The notes under the pieces were generated by a model. That model was given only the letters and a program-made list of their open reading frames with translations. It was not told where the DNA came from and made no database searches. From the NCBI GenBank assembly GCA_913060695.1, contig CAJXUA010000019.1, forward strand, positions 1 through 64,000: a DNA stretch of 64,000 nucleotides, read 5' to 3'. The DNA is from an uncultured Gammaproteobacteria bacterium. Lineage in GTDB: Bacteria; Pseudomonadota; Gammaproteobacteria; Pseudomonadales; Pseudohongiellaceae. This document shows, one piece after another, positions 53,025 to 63,450 of this stretch. Both the position numbers and the translations under genes were made by a program. Numbering within the stretch: the first letter of the stretch is position 1; every line of letters begins with the position of its first letter.

Positions 53025-56000
53025 GCGAGTACTCCGCCACCATCAAACTGAAAGCTGACCGATCTGGCCTTACTGGCGAGTTGAAGTCAGCCACAGGTGA
53101 TGTCTCTAAGCTCAATGCTGAGTTGGGTCAAACCGGCGCAGCTGGTGCTAGCGGTGCGCAGGGTATCAAGAAGCATTCCACTGAAGCGCAAAGTGCAGCG
53201 AACAGTTCTCGTAAACTCTCAGATGAAACTAAGTCGCTTAGAAGTCAATTTCTAAGCCTTAAGGGTGCCATTGCCACTTTGGGTATCTACACCTTAGGTC
53301 GGCAGATGTATAGCACGCTTGCCCAGTTTCAAGACACCCGTACGATGATTAAGGGTCTGACCGATAACGCCCGCGAATATGCGGTTACTCAAGAATACCT
53401 CATCGATGTCTCAGACCGTTATAGTGGCAATCTTAATACCGTGTCTGAGAGTTATGCTCGAATGTTAGCTCTCAAAAAAGCAGACATCGTCACAACTGGT
53501 GAAAGCCGACTTATTCTCGAAGGGCTACTAAATGCAGGCAAACAACTCAAGGCGAGCAACGAACAACTAGGGTTGGTGTATTACGGACTAGCCCAAGGGC
53601 TCAGCCAAGCAACACTGCAAGCGCAAGAACTCAACCAAGTGATGGAGCCGCTGCCGGGACTTCTCAACTACATGGATAAAGCCGCTGGACTAACTGCAGG
53701 TGGTTTTAGGCGTATGGTCGTTGATGGCGAAGTCACCTCAGCTTTTTTCAAAACGACTTTGATACAAGCGTTGGAAAACTACGACGGCGCAGCGGCGCGC
53801 ACCTATGACAACATTTCGAGTAGATCAGCTCGAATCTCTAGTCAACATCAATTGCTAGTTTCTGAATTGGAAGCACCGATTGAAAGCACAATTGGTGGTT
53901 TTCTAGAAAGCTATGAATCAGGCCTAAGAGCTGTAAACGCCAACTTACCAATGCTGATCGAGTTCACTGGCGATCTTGCTGTTATAGCAGTTGCTGTCGT
54001 GGCGGTTAAACTTTCCGCATGGTTATTTCAGGTCGCAGCAGGCAGCATTGCAGCAAATGGTGCGTTCACCGCACTTGAGTTCCGCATGCTTGCGACGATG
54101 TCGCTTGCTCGCGCCACTACTCTAGCTATGACTGGTTTGAAAGCATCCATGGCGTTTTTTGGAGGAATACCTGGCGTTGCTCTTTTAGCTGGTACTGCAC
54201 TCTATGCATTTGGTCAGAATAGCCAAAGTGCTGCTGAGAGAACCGCTCAACTTCGAGTTGAAATTGATGATCTGGCTGAGTCATTTAACAATCTAACGGT
54301 CGCTCAATTAGACCAGCAGATCGCTGAACAACAACAAGCAATGAATGCGCTCGCGACTCAGCGCGATGCACTCCAGATCCCTGCTCAGAAATCCAGTGGC
54401 AATGGGCCTTGGGGAATTTCTGCTGGAATGATGCAAGATGTAGAAGCGATCCAAGCATATCGGGATCAGCTTGCTCAATTCGACTCGGAGTTGGAAGAAA
54501 AGGCCAAGAGTTTAGCGGCATTGTCGCAGGCGCGCACTCAAGCGGTTACTAATGCAACCGAGGCGGAGTCTGACGCGGCTGCGAAACTGTCTGAGTTGCA
54601 GCAGGACTTGCTCGACAAGTACCTTCCAATGGTGAAACTCACGCGGGAGTATCACGAGTCTCTGGCCGCCTTGAGCGCAATAGAGACAGAAACCACAGAA
54701 CAATCCCAACGCAAAGCAATGGCCATTGACGCTCTCAATGCCGCCTATGCAGATGAAGTGAAAGAGTTGACCGGTGTCACCAAGGCAGAGGAAGACGCGC
54801 TGAAAGTGCGCGAGAAAACGCTTCAATCAATGACCAAACTCATTGAGGAGTACGCCCCAGCGCAAAACAGTGTTTTACAGTACGAAACTCAGTTGCGCCT
54901 GCTGACACAAGCACGCGATGAAGATCTGCTATCGCTTGAGAACTATCAGATTGCGATCGCAGCGGTGGCCCAAGAGTACTATGACGCGGCCAACCCCGGC
55001 GCGGTGCTTATAGAGCAGCTGCAAGAAGAGCTGGCAGCGCTCAAACTCACAGGCGATGAGCTGACGTACTACACGCTGACCCATGGCCTGAGTGCCGAAC
55101 AGATCGAGAAGCATGGCGGTGCCATCAAGGCGTTGGTCGCTGAGATGCGCCAGGAACAAGTTGCGCTGGATGCCACAGAAGCGGCTCAGAAAGAGTATCA
55201 GCAGCGCACCGAGACGATGATCGATGACCTTCAGCGCTCCTGGGCAGACTATCTGGATGACTTCCTTCGCACTGGCAAGTTCACGTTTAAATCCTTGGGC
55301 GATTCCATTGTCGACATCATGCGATCGACAATTTCGCGCATGGCAAGTTTGGACATGGCCAATGCGTTTCGTGGTGCACTCACTCCGTCTGCGGCCAGTG
55401 GCGCTTCGGGTACCGCGAGCACCACTGGAAGCGCTGGCACTTTGAATCTTGGGTCACTCGCTGCGGTGGTCGGTGGTGGCGTGACCTCTGTCTTGGGTGC
55501 ATCGCTGGCCACGAGTTCAGCGCCGATCTACGAAGGCGGCAAGCTGATCAGCGAAGGCGCAACAGCGCTGGACTTCAGCCTAAAGAACATCGGCACCAAT
55601 CTGTTTGCAGGCATGGCCGGTGGCCAACTCGGGACCTTCCTTGGCGAGTCTTTGTTTGGCAAACAGGCACAATCAAACTTGGGCGCTACTGCCGGTGCTG
55701 TCATTGGCAGCATGGTGCCGGTTGTGGGTACCTTCCTCGGCGCATTTGCCGGTGGGGCCCTAGATGCGCTTTTCGGTGGAGACGGATTTAAGCGCAGCAG
55801 CGTTGGCTTTGACACTGGTCGCGACTCGGTGCGTGATTCGTATTACAGCGGTAGTGAGACTTTTGCCAGCGGCTTGAGCGTGAACAAGATTAATCGCCGA
55901 GGCGATGCACAATCGATGGATGCGATCGTGGCCAAGGCGGCAGAGATCGATGCGTTTATCACCAACGCGACTCGAGCTGCAGGTGGCTCACTCAATCTCG

Positions 56001-58228
56001 CCGGTACCCGATTAAGCGGTACCAGTGCCGACTATGGCAGCAACGATGGTTCTTTCGTTGGCATGCGCATTGGCGATGGACAAGACAGCGAAGCGGCACT
56101 GGATGCGATGTTCGCCAATTTCAGCACGCAGCTGATCAGCCATATTCAGGGCATCGATGAGGACGTGCGCCAGGCATTGATCAATGCCACTGGCTCCGCC
56201 GACGAGATCCTCCAGCAGTTCCAGGAAGCGCTCAAACTAGATCAGCTGGTCAAGTCCGGCGCACTGGATATCTTGGGCGATAACATTAGTTTCACATTCG
56301 CCCAGCAGCTGGCCGATGCAGCCGGTGGTATCGATAACCTGAACGCTGCGACCTCTGCCTTCAATGCGAGTGTGGCTGACAGTGCACAGGCCCAGCAGAA
56401 CGTGGTGGAGCGTCTACGCACTGCCGTTGGTGATCAGTTCGCTGCGATCAATCTCACCTTGAGCGACTTCACCAGCGTCAACGCATTCCGCGATCACTTC
56501 GACCAGGTGAAAAACTCCCTCGAGGCGACCGATGTGCTCAAGCTTGTGCAGGCTGGCAATGCCCTAGCACTGTTGATCGAGCAGGAAGAGCAGCTCGTGC
56601 AAGTACGCGCCGCATCGATGGCAGAGCAGCTGGCCAGTGCGCAGGAGATGTTCGACACCTACAAGTCGATCCGCACGCAGGCAACTGCGCTGGCCGGCAC
56701 GATCCAAAACGATATCTACAAGCTCACCGGCAACTCGGCCACCGACCTTCGATCGCGCCTTCGATCGGGTACCTTTGATGAGCAGCTGGACGTGGTGGAT
56801 CAGTTGCGATCGCAAATTCTGGCCAACTACAACGAAGAGCTGCAGATCAAAGAGCAGCTGCACGACCAGGCGATGAAGAACTACGAAGCGCAGGTCGATT
56901 CGGCCACTCGCATTGAGGATTACATCAAGGGCGTGATGTCCTCGGATATCTCTCCATTGTCGGTAGCGGATCGATTGACCCATGCGCAGGCTCAGTTCGA
57001 TGACGTGGTCTCACGAGCGCTGGCCGGTGATGTAAAGGCAGGCTCTGAGGCAACCGAGTACTTCAACAATTTGGCGAAACTAAATCAGCAAGCCAACGCC
57101 AGCAGCGTCACCGGTGTGGAGCTGTTCTACTCCAACTTGGACAAGCTCCAGCAGGTCGGCGCGTACCTCTCGCAAGTGCAGGCTCCTACAGAGTTCTCCG
57201 GCAGCAATCTCGCAGCCCCTTATGTGGCGCAGCTTCAAGAGCTTCAGGCTGAGACTATTCGCATCCAGAACGCCACAGCCGTGGATCTCGTCTCTGGTCT
57301 TGGAAGTCTAAAATTATTACTCGAGCAGCTGCCCGCTAAAATGGCGCTGGAGCTGCTCGGCGTGTTGCCAGGTGCGTTGTCGCAAAGTCTTCAGTTAGGC
57401 GCGAACCTTGGGATTCTTTCCAACGATGTTCGCCAGGCATTGGGCTTGTTGCCACAGGCTAGTGATCTGTCTAGTAACGGGATCGCCACAAGCATTGAGG
57501 CGGTTACTCTGCTGAGCCAACACCCATCGTTGATGGCGGCCAACATAACCTCCTTGGCCGGTGCCATGGGCGCGATGATGCAGCAGCTGGTCGCCTCTGG
57601 GGTTTCAACGCACCTGCTGGCCGACACCATCGCTAAAAATCCAGCGGCAACAGCTGCTGCCAACGAATACTTGGCAGGCGCAGGACTTGGTTCAATTCCT
57701 GATTACACCAGTGCAGTCAACAATGCCTACAGCGGTGCTCAGATCAACGATTATGTGAATAGCGCAATCGCCAATGCTGCTGACGAAAAAGCAGCGGTCG
57801 ATGCGGTCATGGCGGGAGTTATTGCGGGGAACATTGGTTCTGCTCAACTGGCTGCTTCAACTGGACGCTCCCAAGAAGAGATCCTCGCGCTGGCCGCCAA
57901 GTACGGCTACAACTCATTCGATGTCGGCACGGATCGCGTGACACACGACCAAACGGCAAACATTCACAAAGATGAAATTATCTTCACCCCAGCCGAATCT
58001 GGAAGTCTGCGCAAGGCTGTGATCGCGAGCGTTGGTAGCGGCGGTAATCGTGGCGACTTTGAACGCCTTGTAAGGGCCGTAGAGACGCAATCGAAATTAC
58101 TTGATGCATTCGTTGGGCAGATGGAGCAAATGTCTGGTGAACAGCAACGCGCATTCGCAGGTGCATCTCGCGAGATTAGCGAAGCGGCAGACCGTATCGC
58201 ACGCGAGTTGGAGGATCGAGCAGCATGA
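53021..58228 (+). CDS. Tape measure protein
   Basis: 1735 residues. The N-terminus YSATIKLKADRSGLTGELKSATGDVSKLNAELG and LGQVYYGLAQGLSQATLQAQELNQVMEPLPGLLNYMDKA are the tape-measure pattern. Long helical/coiled-coil regions (about 400-760) and two hydrophobic Gly/Ala segments near 290-345 and 810-905 follow. At about 1.5 angstrom per residue the tail would be near 260 nm. The ATGA overlap couples it to the chaperone. The middle third is Ala/Gln-rich. Confidence 0.92.
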   Translation: MSEYSATIKLKADRSGLTGELKSATGDVSKLNAELGQTGAAGASGAQGIKKHSTEAQSAANSSRKLSDETKSLRSQFLSLKGAIATLGIYTLGRQMYSTLAQFQDTRTMIKGLTDNAREYAVTQEYLIDVSDRYSGNLNTVSESYARMLALKKADIVTTGESRLILEGLLNAGKQLKASNEQLGLVYYGLAQGLSQATLQAQELNQVMEPLPGLLNYMDKAAGLTAGGFRRMVVDGEVTSAFFKTTLIQALENYDGAAARTYDNISSRSARISSQHQLLVSELEAPIESTIGGFLESYESGLRAVNANLPMLIEFTGDLAVIAVAVVAVKLSAWLFQVAAGSIAANGAFTALEFRMLATMSLARATTLAMTGLKASMAFFGGIPGVALLAGTALYAFGQNSQSAAERTAQLRVEIDDLAESFNNLTVAQLDQQIAEQQQAMNALATQRDALQIPAQKSSGNGPWGISAGMMQDVEAIQAYRDQLAQFDSELEEKAKSLAALSQARTQAVTNATEAESDAAAKLSELQQDLLDKYLPMVKLTREYHESLAALSAIETETTEQSQRKAMAIDALNAAYADEVKELTGVTKAEEDALKVREKTLQSMTKLIEEYAPAQNSVLQYETQLRLLTQARDEDLLSLENYQIAIAAVAQEYYDAANPGAVLIEQLQEELAALKLTGDELTYYTLTHGLSAEQIEKHGGAIKALVAEMRQEQVALDATEAAQKEYQQRTETMIDDLQRSWADYLDDFLRTGKFTFKSLGDSIVDIMRSTISRMASLDMANAFRGALTPSAASGASGTASTTGSAGTLNLGSLAAVVGGGVTSVLGASLATSSAPIYEGGKLISEGATALDFSLKNIGTNLFAGMAGGQLGTFLGESLFGKQAQSNLGATAGAVIGSMVPVVGTFLGAFAGGALDALFGGDGFKRSSVGFDTGRDSVRDSYYSGSETFASGLSVNKINRRGDAQSMDAIVAKAAEIDAFITNATRAAGGSLNLAGTRLSGTSADYGSNDGSFVGMRIGDGQDSEAALDAMFANFSTQLISHIQGIDEDVRQALINATGSADEILQQFQEALKLDQLVKSGALDILGDNISFTFAQQLADAAGGIDNLNAATSAFNASVADSAQAQQNVVERLRTAVGDQFAAINLTLSDFTSVNAFRDHFDQVKNSLEATDVLKLVQAGNALALLIEQEEQLVQVRAASMAEQLASAQEMFDTYKSIRTQATALAGTIQNDIYKLTGNSATDLRSRLRSGTFDEQLDVVDQLRSQILANYNEELQIKEQLHDQAMKNYEAQVDSATRIEDYIKGVMSSDISPLSVADRLTHAQAQFDDVVSRALAGDVKAGSEATEYFNNLAKLNQQANASSVTGVELFYSNLDKLQQVGAYLSQVQAPTEFSGSNLAAPYVAQLQELQAETIRIQNATAVDLVSGLGSLKLLLEQLPAKMALELLGVLPGALSQSLQLGANLGILSNDVRQALGLLPQASDLSSNGIATSIEAVTLLSQHPSLMAANITSLAGAMGAMMQQLVASGVSTHLLADTIAKNPAATAAANEYLAGAGLGSIPDYTSAVNNAYSGAQINDYVNSAIANAADEKAAVDAVMAGVIAGNIGSAQLAASTGRSQEEILALAAKYGYNSFDVGTDRVTHDQTANIHKDEIIFTPAESGSLRKAVIASVGSGGNRGDFERLVRAVETQSKLLDAFVGQMEQMSGEQQRAFAGASREISEAADRIARELEDRAA

Positions 58229-59682
58229 TCTCTGATACTCAATACCTCGACTGGCTTCGCTCCAATGACCCCAAAGTGTTGTTGGCCGAGTTGGACTATT
58301 ACGACACCGTGGCCGAGGAGATCGGCACTGAGTACATCAGCGACAAAGGCTACAACACGCGCTGGTCTGAAGGCGTTGAGCATCGCCCTTATCCAGATAA
58401 CATCGTGTCGGTGCCCAGCACTAAGCGCACTTTGGGTTCAGGTCGTCCCGCTCGAGGCGAGTTGATCATCGATAATACCGAAGGCGTGCGCGATCACTGG
58501 CTCACTCAATTCAAGTTTGATGGTCGAAAGATTCGTCTGCTCTACGGCTCGCCAGATTGGGAGTACTCCGATTTTCGCCTGGTCTTTATTGGGGTTGTCA
58601 AAGCGCGTTATGCAAGGGGCACCAAAGAGCTTGTGTTCAAGCTTCGTGAGCCAGAAGACTTCCTAGATCAGCCAATTCAGAGCGCTACAGTCGCAACTGG
58701 GCCCAACGCAGGCGACTACTTGCCCGTGATATACGGTGACTGTTTTAACGTCTCACCAGTGCTGATCGACGGCACTTTGCATGTCTACCAGCTCTCCGAT
58801 ATCGCCATCGATTCGGTTAGCCTGGTCAAAGACAACGGTGCTGGCCCAGTCTCACATACACCCGATCTGGCCGCTGGCACGATCACGCTAGCGGGTGCTC
58901 CAGTAGGCAATATCACGGTGGATTGCATTGGCGCAAAAGTGGGCGGTTCAGCCCTTGTCAAAGCAGGCGAGATCATCGATCACATCATCACCACACGCAC
59001 TGATCTGCCCTCTGAGTATTACGACGCTGCCGCCTTTACTGCGCTGGATATAGCAATTGATTGGGAGCACAACCTCTACGTGAGTGATCGCACGACGGCT
59101 CGCCAAGTGATCGATCAAATTCTCGATTCAATTGGCGCGAAGCTTTCCCGCACAGTGGAAGGGGCAATTACTGTTGTGCAGTTAGCCGAGCCTTTGGAAA
59201 CAGCCGATTTCGCAATCGGTACCGACGATATTCGCGAGAACACACTCGTTGCCCACAGCACCGAATTGCCATGGAAACGTGCTCGCCTTGGGTACCGAAA
59301 GAACTATACGGTGCAAGAATCGCTAGACACCACACTGACTGCCGATGTTCGCGCAGCGCTAGGTCGTGAGTACTTGATCGTCGAAGATGACAACGATATC
59401 AGCGCGATTCATCCGCTGGCCACCGAGCCAGAATTGATCCCCAGTACTCTCACGCTCAAAGCCGATGCAGAGACCCGCTTGGCCGATTTGATGGCCTTGC
59501 ACGCGGTGGAGCGTTTCTGGTTCGAGCTGCAGGTTTACGCAGTGCTTTATCAATATCGCTTGGGTAGCACTGCCACTCTCACACATCCGCGTTACGGCTT
59601 CAGCGAAGGCGTCAACTGCGTTGTTCATGACACCGACAGCGTGTTCACCAAAGGAAAAGCGAGGGTGTCATTGTGGCGCTAG
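58225..59682 (+). CDS. Distal tail protein
   Basis: 485 residues, ATGA overlap with the tape measure. Beta-rich with EIGTEYISDKGYNTRWSEGVEHRPYPDNIVSVPSTKRTLGSGRPARGEL and a C-terminal hub-like part (TARQVIDQILDSIGAKLSRTVEGAITVVQLAEPLE). The position matches baseplate hub/distal-tail genes of Mu-like siphophages. No glycosidase motif seen. Confidence 0.65.
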   Translation: MISDTQYLDWLRSNDPKVLLAELDYYDTVAEEIGTEYISDKGYNTRWSEGVEHRPYPDNIVSVPSTKRTLGSGRPARGELIIDNTEGVRDHWLTQFKFDGRKIRLLYGSPDWEYSDFRLVFIGVVKARYARGTKELVFKLREPEDFLDQPIQSATVATGPNAGDYLPVIYGDCFNVSPVLIDGTLHVYQLSDIAIDSVSLVKDNGAGPVSHTPDLAAGTITLAGAPVGNITVDCIGAKVGGSALVKAGEIIDHIITTRTDLPSEYYDAAAFTALDIAIDWEHNLYVSDRTTARQVIDQILDSIGAKLSRTVEGAITVVQLAEPLETADFAIGTDDIRENTLVAHSTELPWKRARLGYRKNYTVQESLDTTLTADVRAALGREYLIVEDDNDISAIHPLATEPELIPSTLTLKADAETRLADLMALHAVERFWFELQVYAVLYQYRLGSTATLTHPRYGFSEGVNCVVHDTDSVFTKGKARVSLWR

Positions 59683-60536
59683 CAAATAGCCAAATCCGCA
59701 TCATTACTCGCAACCTTGCTCGCACGGCCACGCTCAGTGCTGAGCCAGATGTGAGCAATGTCGCCTCGATGCCGGTGACCAACATGCAGAACAGCAATCG
59801 CACGCTTTCGTTCCGCAATACTGCGGTTGAAGTAGACGATGTGATCACGATCCATGTGGAGCTTTCCGAGCGCAAACCGCTCTCCGCCATCGTGCTGGAT
59901 GGTCACAACCTGAAGGCTGGGGATATTTGGCGAGCGAAGCTTTACAGCGGTCCAGAGAACACTGGTACCGAAACAATTTTGGAGTGGACCGAAGCACTGG
60001 TACCTAAGACTGTGGGCGAGCTGGACTGGGGCATTGATGATTTGGTGGCCACGGTATTCGACAACTGGGATAGAGCTTACTCTGTGCTCTGGTTTGGCGT
60101 GATCGGCGTTCAGTCAATTGATATCGAGATCATTAGCGAAGAGAACCCTGATGGCTACGTCGACATCAATCGCTTGGTCTTTGGATTGGCCACTAGCCCA
60201 TCGCGCAACTTCACTTTCGGCTATGAGCTGGACTATCTGGATACCAGCACGCTGGAGCTTACAGAAGGTGGTTCACCCAAGTCCGAGCAAGGGGTGCTTC
60301 GGCGCATCATCAAGACTACTTTACCCCGAATCAATGATGCTACCGAGCGCAGTACCTGGGCAGATTTTTTGCGCAGCAGTGGCCAGTACTCGGAAGTCTT
60401 TATAAGCCTATTTCCCGAACAAGGTGGCAAGCGTGAGCGCGATCACTCGATGGTCTGTGTGGTCATCAATCGCTCTGCCCTGAAGAACCGCAACGCCACA
60501 AGTCACACGATCGATATCACCTTCCAGGAGACCTGA
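59673..60536 (+). CDS. Tail tip protein of unknown fold
   Basis: 287 residues. The GTG start follows GAGGG by 6 bases and overlaps the previous gene. All-beta composition (TLSFRNTAVEVDDVITIHVELSERKPLSAIVLDGHNLK) suggests a galactose-binding-like or tail-tip domain. It lies between the distal protein and the fibre, so it probably connects them. Confidence 0.65.
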   Translation: MALANSQIRIITRNLARTATLSAEPDVSNVASMPVTNMQNSNRTLSFRNTAVEVDDVITIHVELSERKPLSAIVLDGHNLKAGDIWRAKLYSGPENTGTETILEWTEALVPKTVGELDWGIDDLVATVFDNWDRAYSVLWFGVIGVQSIDIEIISEENPDGYVDINRLVFGLATSPSRNFTFGYELDYLDTSTLELTEGGSPKSEQGVLRRIIKTTLPRINDATERSTWADFLRSSGQYSEVFISLFPEQGGKRERDHSMVCVVINRSALKNRNATSHTIDITFQET

Positions 60537-60537
60537 G

Positions 60538-63450
60538 ATGCCAGTACCAGAGTTTGATCCAATTGATTTCGCGAACTCCGATAAACCCTACAACGGTGGC
60601 GAAGGTTACGTTGAAAAACTAGGGCAGCTTAGTGCGAATTTCACAGCGCTGCGTGACTACAACGCAAGCGTAGGCTTGACAGTGGAAGAGCAGACTATTG
60701 CCTTATTTGCAGGTACTGAAGCTGCTCGACTTGCGACGGAGGGGTTCAAGAACTCGTCCTATCAAAATGCACTTGCAGCTGCTGCGGCAGCCGGTCAGGC
60801 AACTGATTCAACAGCCAACATAGCGGCTATTCTAAAGTCTCGCGGTATCACCAACATTAAAGCCATCGCTTTCAAGTCTGCCGAAGGGTGGGAGAAACAA
60901 GGACAGCAAAGCTATAAGACTGAGACTCGACCAACGGGTCGTCCGCTTGGTGACTATGCAACTGTTGCGTTGGCTTGGGCAGCTAACTGTCAGGGTATTG
61001 CTAGTGTCAATGGCGATTACTATTGGGACACTACTGATAAGGCTCAGTATGAGTTAAGTGGTGGTAATTCACGAACTATTAACTATCGTGCTGGCTCTGC
61101 TGAAATGCCTGCGGAGTGTATGTTTGTGTTCCACGGGTCTAGTCCGGTTCTTTCAATTTTTGACCTAACTAGCCCTCTTGTGCCTCTTTGGATGGCCTTC
61201 CTTAGATCATCAAACACTATGTTTGCTTGTTCTTCGGCAGCCGATTTTACTGGGATTAGTTTTGGGGCAGTTTTTGCTAATGGGAAACTTATATTTGGCA
61301 CCGTTGGAGGCGCTGGCAGTGGAGCATCACTTCGTATTATTGATTTCAAAAATGATGTCGCAAAACACAAAAATTCAGCAAGCACCTTTGCATTCTCTGG
61401 GGGCATTGGGAATAGAAACTCTGCACTAGGATATAAGACGTTAGATTCAAATGGCATATCTAATAGTTTCGCAATATCGGTCGCAGCAATTGATGGCTAC
61501 ATTTCAGGAGCAACTGCTGCTGGTCTATCACTAATTAAACCGGATGGCACTGTTGTTAAGTCTTCTGATACTTCTGGCTACTCTCTAACATGGTTTCTAA
61601 ACGGCAGGCTCTACGGGATTCGTTCAGCTTCATCGAACCAGATTTACGACTACGGCGATCCATCACTGCTAGGGGCTTCGTTTTCCCACCAAAATATATA
61701 TGTGACTTCAAGCTATCCATATTTGTCCTCGGTGGCTTCATCTGCACAGATAACATCTGCAATCGCTGCTGAGAATTCTTTTGTACTTTCTAATCAGTTG
61801 GGTATAGATCAGCTATGGCCTAACCCTGTTGATTTCACTAGCGGTCTTTTGGCTCGAAAAGGCTTGTATCACGCAACACCTCCAATGAAGAAGCCGGAGT
61901 TGATGCTGATTTGTAGTACGCTTACTGGCGCTATCTCAGATGCTAATAAAGTAACCGGCGATGACTCTACATTCACATCGAGCATAGGGACTTGGACTGC
62001 TGTAAATTCTGCCACCTTGTCGCATGAGACTGATAAATTAAGAGTCACATCTTTGTCGCCTTTATCATACGGCGCGGCAGCGAAAACATTCACACTTGTT
62101 ATTGGCAGAACTTATAAAATTTCCGCTAATGTAATTGCAATTTCAACCGGCAATGCAAGCGTTCAAGTTGGCGGCTCAACTATAATTCCCGTGGCAACTT
62201 CAACGGGGGTTAGGTCTGCTAATTTTACTGCTGCCTCTACGTCAGTCGCGGTCAATCTGGTAGCCAATAACTCAGCCGGTGGATACGTTGAGTTTGACGA
62301 TATTACTATAGTAGAGGTGGTGGCTGACTACTCAGGACTATCCAACCACGCCACTATCAACGGCACTCTTACTGCTACGGCTGAAGTGACTGGTGGTGTT
62401 GCTGGTTTGAGTGGGTTTACTGTTAATACTAACTTCCTCAACGCCATTAATCCGTGGGATGGGATAGCCACTGGCGAGGCTTGGCTTGCTTGTGCGTTTA
62501 AAACTAGTGCAAGTGGGAGCAATGAGATATTGCTTCAAGCAGCCTATTGGAATGGTGCGGCATACTTAGGCGCGGTGATCCAATTGCACCTCAATGGCAC
62601 CGGCAACTTATTGGGGGTCGCATCTAACGATGGTGCTGTTACTACCGTTATTCCGACTTCAACATCTACATATACTGACAGTCTGATTCACACGGTAGTG
62701 CTGAGAAAAACCACCACAAATTACCGTCTCGATGTAGACGGGCAGGAGGTTGCAAGTTTAGCTGTTGGCGCACATGGCAATCTTTCATTCAATGCTTTGG
62801 CGTCACTTTTTATAGGCAGAAATGCACAGGGTTCTAGTGTTGCTCCCAACACAAGAATATGGTTTGGTGGCGCGGGTAAAACTGCGCTATCTGATTCCGA
62901 AGTTTCCCTAATGCACAAGCACATGAAAAACCTAATCCTAAACAAATCCAACTTAGATGGAATCCCATCTTCCTTAGCCGATAACGCTCTCACTGGCGCT
63001 GTTGAAATGGCCGGTGCTACCTACAAACAAACTATGGTGAATGGTGCGATCACTAACAGTGCTGCTCATGGTGTCGGTACTGCGCCAACGATTGCGTGTG
63101 GTGTACGTGGTGAGGTTGGGTATGGCGGCTCAACTAGTAGTGTGGCTTCGGTTCCTGCTCGCAATCTAAGGGAGTATCAAGCCCGTAAGGTCAAAGAGCG
63201 ATTCACTGTGACTTACTTGGGCGATAGCTCACGCACGAAGTTCCCTGACCCTGCAATTGCTGCCGAGATCGCTAAAACTATCGGTGCGAAGCCTGTGAAG
63301 GCTTGGGATTCCGGAAACATATTGACGGTGGGAGCGGCAGAAGACTACACGATCAAGGACGGTGGTTTAGGTCGTTACTATATCTTGTGCGCTGTTGCTC
63401 CTGGTGCAACTGATGTCATTGTTGAGTTTGAGCGGGAGGTGTACCAATGA
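60538..63450 (+). CDS. Tail fibre / receptor-binding protein
   Basis: 970 residues. A conserved N-terminal anchor (1-130) is followed by a beta-propeller-like or solenoid region (about 150-430), a carbohydrate-binding-like jelly roll (about 460-600) and a LamG/ConA-type domain (about 600-790). A C-terminal domain (about 815-970) ends GLGRYYILCAVAPGATDVIVEFEREVYQ. The DNA at 61.0-62.9 kb is AT-richer than its flanks, a sign of modular exchange. It determines host range. Confidence 0.8.
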   Translation: MPVPEFDPIDFANSDKPYNGGEGYVEKLGQLSANFTALRDYNASVGLTVEEQTIALFAGTEAARLATEGFKNSSYQNALAAAAAAGQATDSTANIAAILKSRGITNIKAIAFKSAEGWEKQGQQSYKTETRPTGRPLGDYATVALAWAANCQGIASVNGDYYWDTTDKAQYELSGGNSRTINYRAGSAEMPAECMFVFHGSSPVLSIFDLTSPLVPLWMAFLRSSNTMFACSSAADFTGISFGAVFANGKLIFGTVGGAGSGASLRIIDFKNDVAKHKNSASTFAFSGGIGNRNSALGYKTLDSNGISNSFAISVAAIDGYISGATAAGLSLIKPDGTVVKSSDTSGYSLTWFLNGRLYGIRSASSNQIYDYGDPSLLGASFSHQNIYVTSSYPYLSSVASSAQITSAIAAENSFVLSNQLGIDQLWPNPVDFTSGLLARKGLYHATPPMKKPELMLICSTLTGAISDANKVTGDDSTFTSSIGTWTAVNSATLSHETDKLRVTSLSPLSYGAAAKTFTLVIGRTYKISANVIAISTGNASVQVGGSTIIPVATSTGVRSANFTAASTSVAVNLVANNSAGGYVEFDDITIVEVVADYSGLSNHATINGTLTATAEVTGGVAGLSGFTVNTNFLNAINPWDGIATGEAWLACAFKTSASGSNEILLQAAYWNGAAYLGAVIQLHLNGTGNLLGVASNDGAVTTVIPTSTSTYTDSLIHTVVLRKTTTNYRLDVDGQEVASLAVGAHGNLSFNALASLFIGRNAQGSSVAPNTRIWFGGAGKTALSDSEVSLMHKHMKNLILNKSNLDGIPSSLADNALTGAVEMAGATYKQTMVNGAITNSAAHGVGTAPTIACGVRGEVGYGGSTSSVASVPARNLREYQARKVKERFTVTYLGDSSRTKFPDPAIAAEIAKTIGAKPVKAWDSGNILTVGAAEDYTIKDGGLGRYYILCAVAPGATDVIVEFEREVYQ

